From NCBI RefSeq assembly GCF_016899775.1, contig NZ_JACJJE010000009.1, positions 20,563-84,562 on the forward strand: a stretch of DNA of 64,000 nt, written 5' to 3'. The stretch comes from Pseudoflavonifractor capillosus. Lineage in GTDB: Bacteria; Bacillota; Clostridia; Oscillospirales; Oscillospiraceae. Within the stretch, counting starts at the first letter, position 1, and each line of letters starts with the position of its first letter. The notes beneath the pieces are model-generated. The model was given only the letters and a program-made list of their open reading frames with translations. It was not told the DNA's origin and searched no databases. Shown here in pieces: positions 61,686 to 64,000 of the stretch. The position numbers were made by a program, and so were the translations under genes.

Positions 61686-61795
61686 TCGCGCCGTACAAGC
61701 GTTTTCGCCACAGGCGAAAACCTTGGCGCAGGGCGAATTCAGTTCGCCCGAGCATTTAAAAGCATCGGGGCCCCAAACGGGCCTGCCCGTTTGGG
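61686..61795 (+). repeat. Spacer element, module 2, after gpmI
   Basis: It contains GGCGC/GCGCC, GTACAAGCG, GTTTTCGCC/GGCGAAAAC, CTTGGCGCAGGG, GGGCGAA/TTCGCCC (61731-61749), GAGCATTTAAA and the end hairpin CCCAAACGGG/CCCGTTTGGG (61772-61781 with 61786-61795). The tail copy begins 4 bases later. Module 1 is not recognisable here. Confidence 0.78.
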
Positions 61796-61799
61796 ATAC

Positions 61800-61847
61800 C
61801 TGGAGAAGCCGGCAGAAATGGACGGGCAGACGCTGATCCTCAACTGA
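61800..61847 (+). pseudogene. Second copy of the gpmI 3-prime end
   Basis: These 48 bases match 61562-61609 at 42 positions. All six changes are silent (for example ATT TTA AAT TAA against ATC CTC AAC TGA). Confidence 0.88.
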
Positions 61848-61856
61848 GCGCCACCA

Positions 61857-63502
<1,646 letters not shown>

Positions 63503-63518
63503 GTTTCTAAGTCTTGCA

Positions 63519-63552
63519 GCACAGCCGCCTAACTGGGCGGCTGTGCTTTTTT
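63519..63552 (+). terminator. Terminator of eno
   Basis: An 11-bp stem GCACAGCCGCC/GGCGGCTGTGC (63519-63529 with 63536-63546) is followed by six T. Confidence 0.93.
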
Positions 63553-63823
63553 CGTCGCCCAGCTCCTCGGGGCCCCATCTTGGGGAGCCCCAGACGAGCC
63601 CAACGCAGTGGGTCGTCTGGGGGGAGGAGGAGCAAGGGAGCGCAGCGAAGTTTTTGCCGCAGGCAGAAACGGAGCAGAGCGGACTTTGTGACGACGAAGG
63701 GGCGGCGCTTTGCGCCGTACAAGCGTTTTTGCCGTAGGCGAAAACCTTGGCGCAGGGCGAATTTACTTCGCCCGAGCATTTTAAATAATCGGGTCCCCAT
63801 TGTGTGCGTTGGCACACAATGGG
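63553..63823 (+). repeat. Full-length structured element (modules 1 and 2) after eno
   Basis: This is the most complete copy, about 270 bases. Module 1: CCCCAGACGA (63588-63597) with TCGTCTGGGG (63613-63622), loop GCCCAACGCAGTGGG, GGAGGAGCAAGGGAGCGCAG, a hairpin and GCGGACTTTGTGACGACGA. Module 2: GGCGC/GCGCC, GTACAAGCG, GTTTTTGCC/GGCGAAAAC, CTTGGCGCAGGG, GGGCGAA/TTCGCCC, GAGCATTTTAAA. End hairpin CCCATTGTGT/ACACAATGGG (63796-63805 with 63814-63823). Small ORFs across it on both strands look accidental. Confidence 0.8.
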
Positions 63824-63825
63824 AG

Positions 63826-63927
63826 GCTGGGCGACGTGGCCGAGTATCCCGGCATGAAAGCTTTCTTCAACCTGAAGTAAGTTTCCAAGTTTTGCAGCAA
63901 AGCCGCCCATTGGGGCGGCTTTGCTCA
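63826..63927 (+). pseudogene. Second copy of the eno 3-prime end with its terminator
   Basis: It matches 63448-63549 across the last 18 codons, the stop and the following hairpin. Predicted changes are conservative (Ile/Val, Gln/Glu, Asn/Lys). The terminator stem (63897-63908 with 63913-63924) has a compensated pair: AAAGCC/GGCTTT for ACAGCC/GGCTGT. Confidence 0.9.
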
Positions 63928-63952
63928 GTCTGTCAAAAAACAAGCACAAAGC

Positions 63953-64000
63953 CCCCATATCTGGTAAAATAGAAACAGATATGGGGGCGAAAAAATGGAA
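63953..64000 (+). other. Hairpin and possible gene start at the window edge
   Basis: CCCCCATATCTG and CAGATATGGGGG form a 12-bp inverted repeat around GTAAAATAGAAA. An ATG at 63995 follows GGGGG closely. This may be the left end of another mobile element or the leader of the next gene; the sequence ends too soon to tell. Confidence 0.35.

Noticed and set aside
63507..63972. Small basic ORFs on both strands across the element after eno
   Set aside because: They track the hairpins of the element, have no ribosome site, and the compensatory changes act on pairing rather than codons.

Overview
The window is a gene-dense, GC-rich bacterial chromosome segment. Strong AGGAGG-type ribosome sites, sigma-70-like promoters, GTG and TTG starts, a meso-diaminopimelate MurE and a PASTA-domain transpeptidase in the division cluster fit a Firmicute. 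My best guess is a gut Oscillospiraceae member (Flavonifractor/Lawsonibacter-like). That placement is inference from style and gene content; no rRNA is present.

Layout. 1-5.3 kb is a sugar-acid locus: a cut-off zinc dehydrogenase, a FadR-type GntR regulator, a KDPG aldolase fused to a VOC-like domain and two PfkB kinases. Four copies of one palindromic operator lie in its intergenic spaces. 5.5-11.3 kb holds an SGNH hydrolase, a HAD-IIA phosphatase and a MarR-regulated heterodimeric ABC exporter. 11.5-21.3 kb is mixed housekeeping: an AlbA_2 protein, CCA-adding enzyme, Smr protein, DUF308 protein, amidohydrolase, pyruvate kinase, aminotransferase, a truncated PTS Enzyme I-like protein and a lipoprotein. 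21.4-35.2 kb is the division and cell wall cluster on the minus strand, read mraZ-rsmH-ftsL-PBP-murE-mraY-ftsW-murG-murA-ftsQ, then ftsZ with its own promoter; murD, murF and ftsA are not in the window. 35.4-51.1 kb holds a type 4 uracil-DNA glycosylase, a membrane protein, the ACT-hom-lysC operon, a class A PBP, a dicarboxylate-type symporter, the GNAT-CmpB-DUF1836-degV-prmA run and a catalytically degenerate P-type ATPase homologue. 51.2-57.1 kb has rlmB, tRNA-Thr(CGU), a pantothenate/CoA group (coaBC, an ECF S component, coaX), a metallo-hydrolase and trmL. 57.2-63.5 kb is a glycolytic run: pgk, tpiA, gpmI, eno.

The most unusual feature is in the glycolytic run. After each of the four genes the 3-prime end of the gene, including its stop codon, occurs again 130-380 bp downstream (twice for tpiA). 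The tail copies differ almost only at synonymous positions, and the eno copy carries a terminator with a compensatory base-pair change. The spacers belong to one family of structured elements with conserved linkers and loops joined by hairpins whose stems change in both arms, ending in a CCC...GGG hairpin 2-4 nt before the tail copy. A related element lies in reverse orientation between tRNA-Thr and coaBC. I do not recognise this element. It looks like a structured, probably non-autonomous mobile element, or an RNA-encoding one, that inserts at gene 3-prime ends and rebuilds the gene tail.

Other repeats are three sets of short elements bounded by inverted arrays of different 7-bp motifs, and a foldback repeat upstream of eno.
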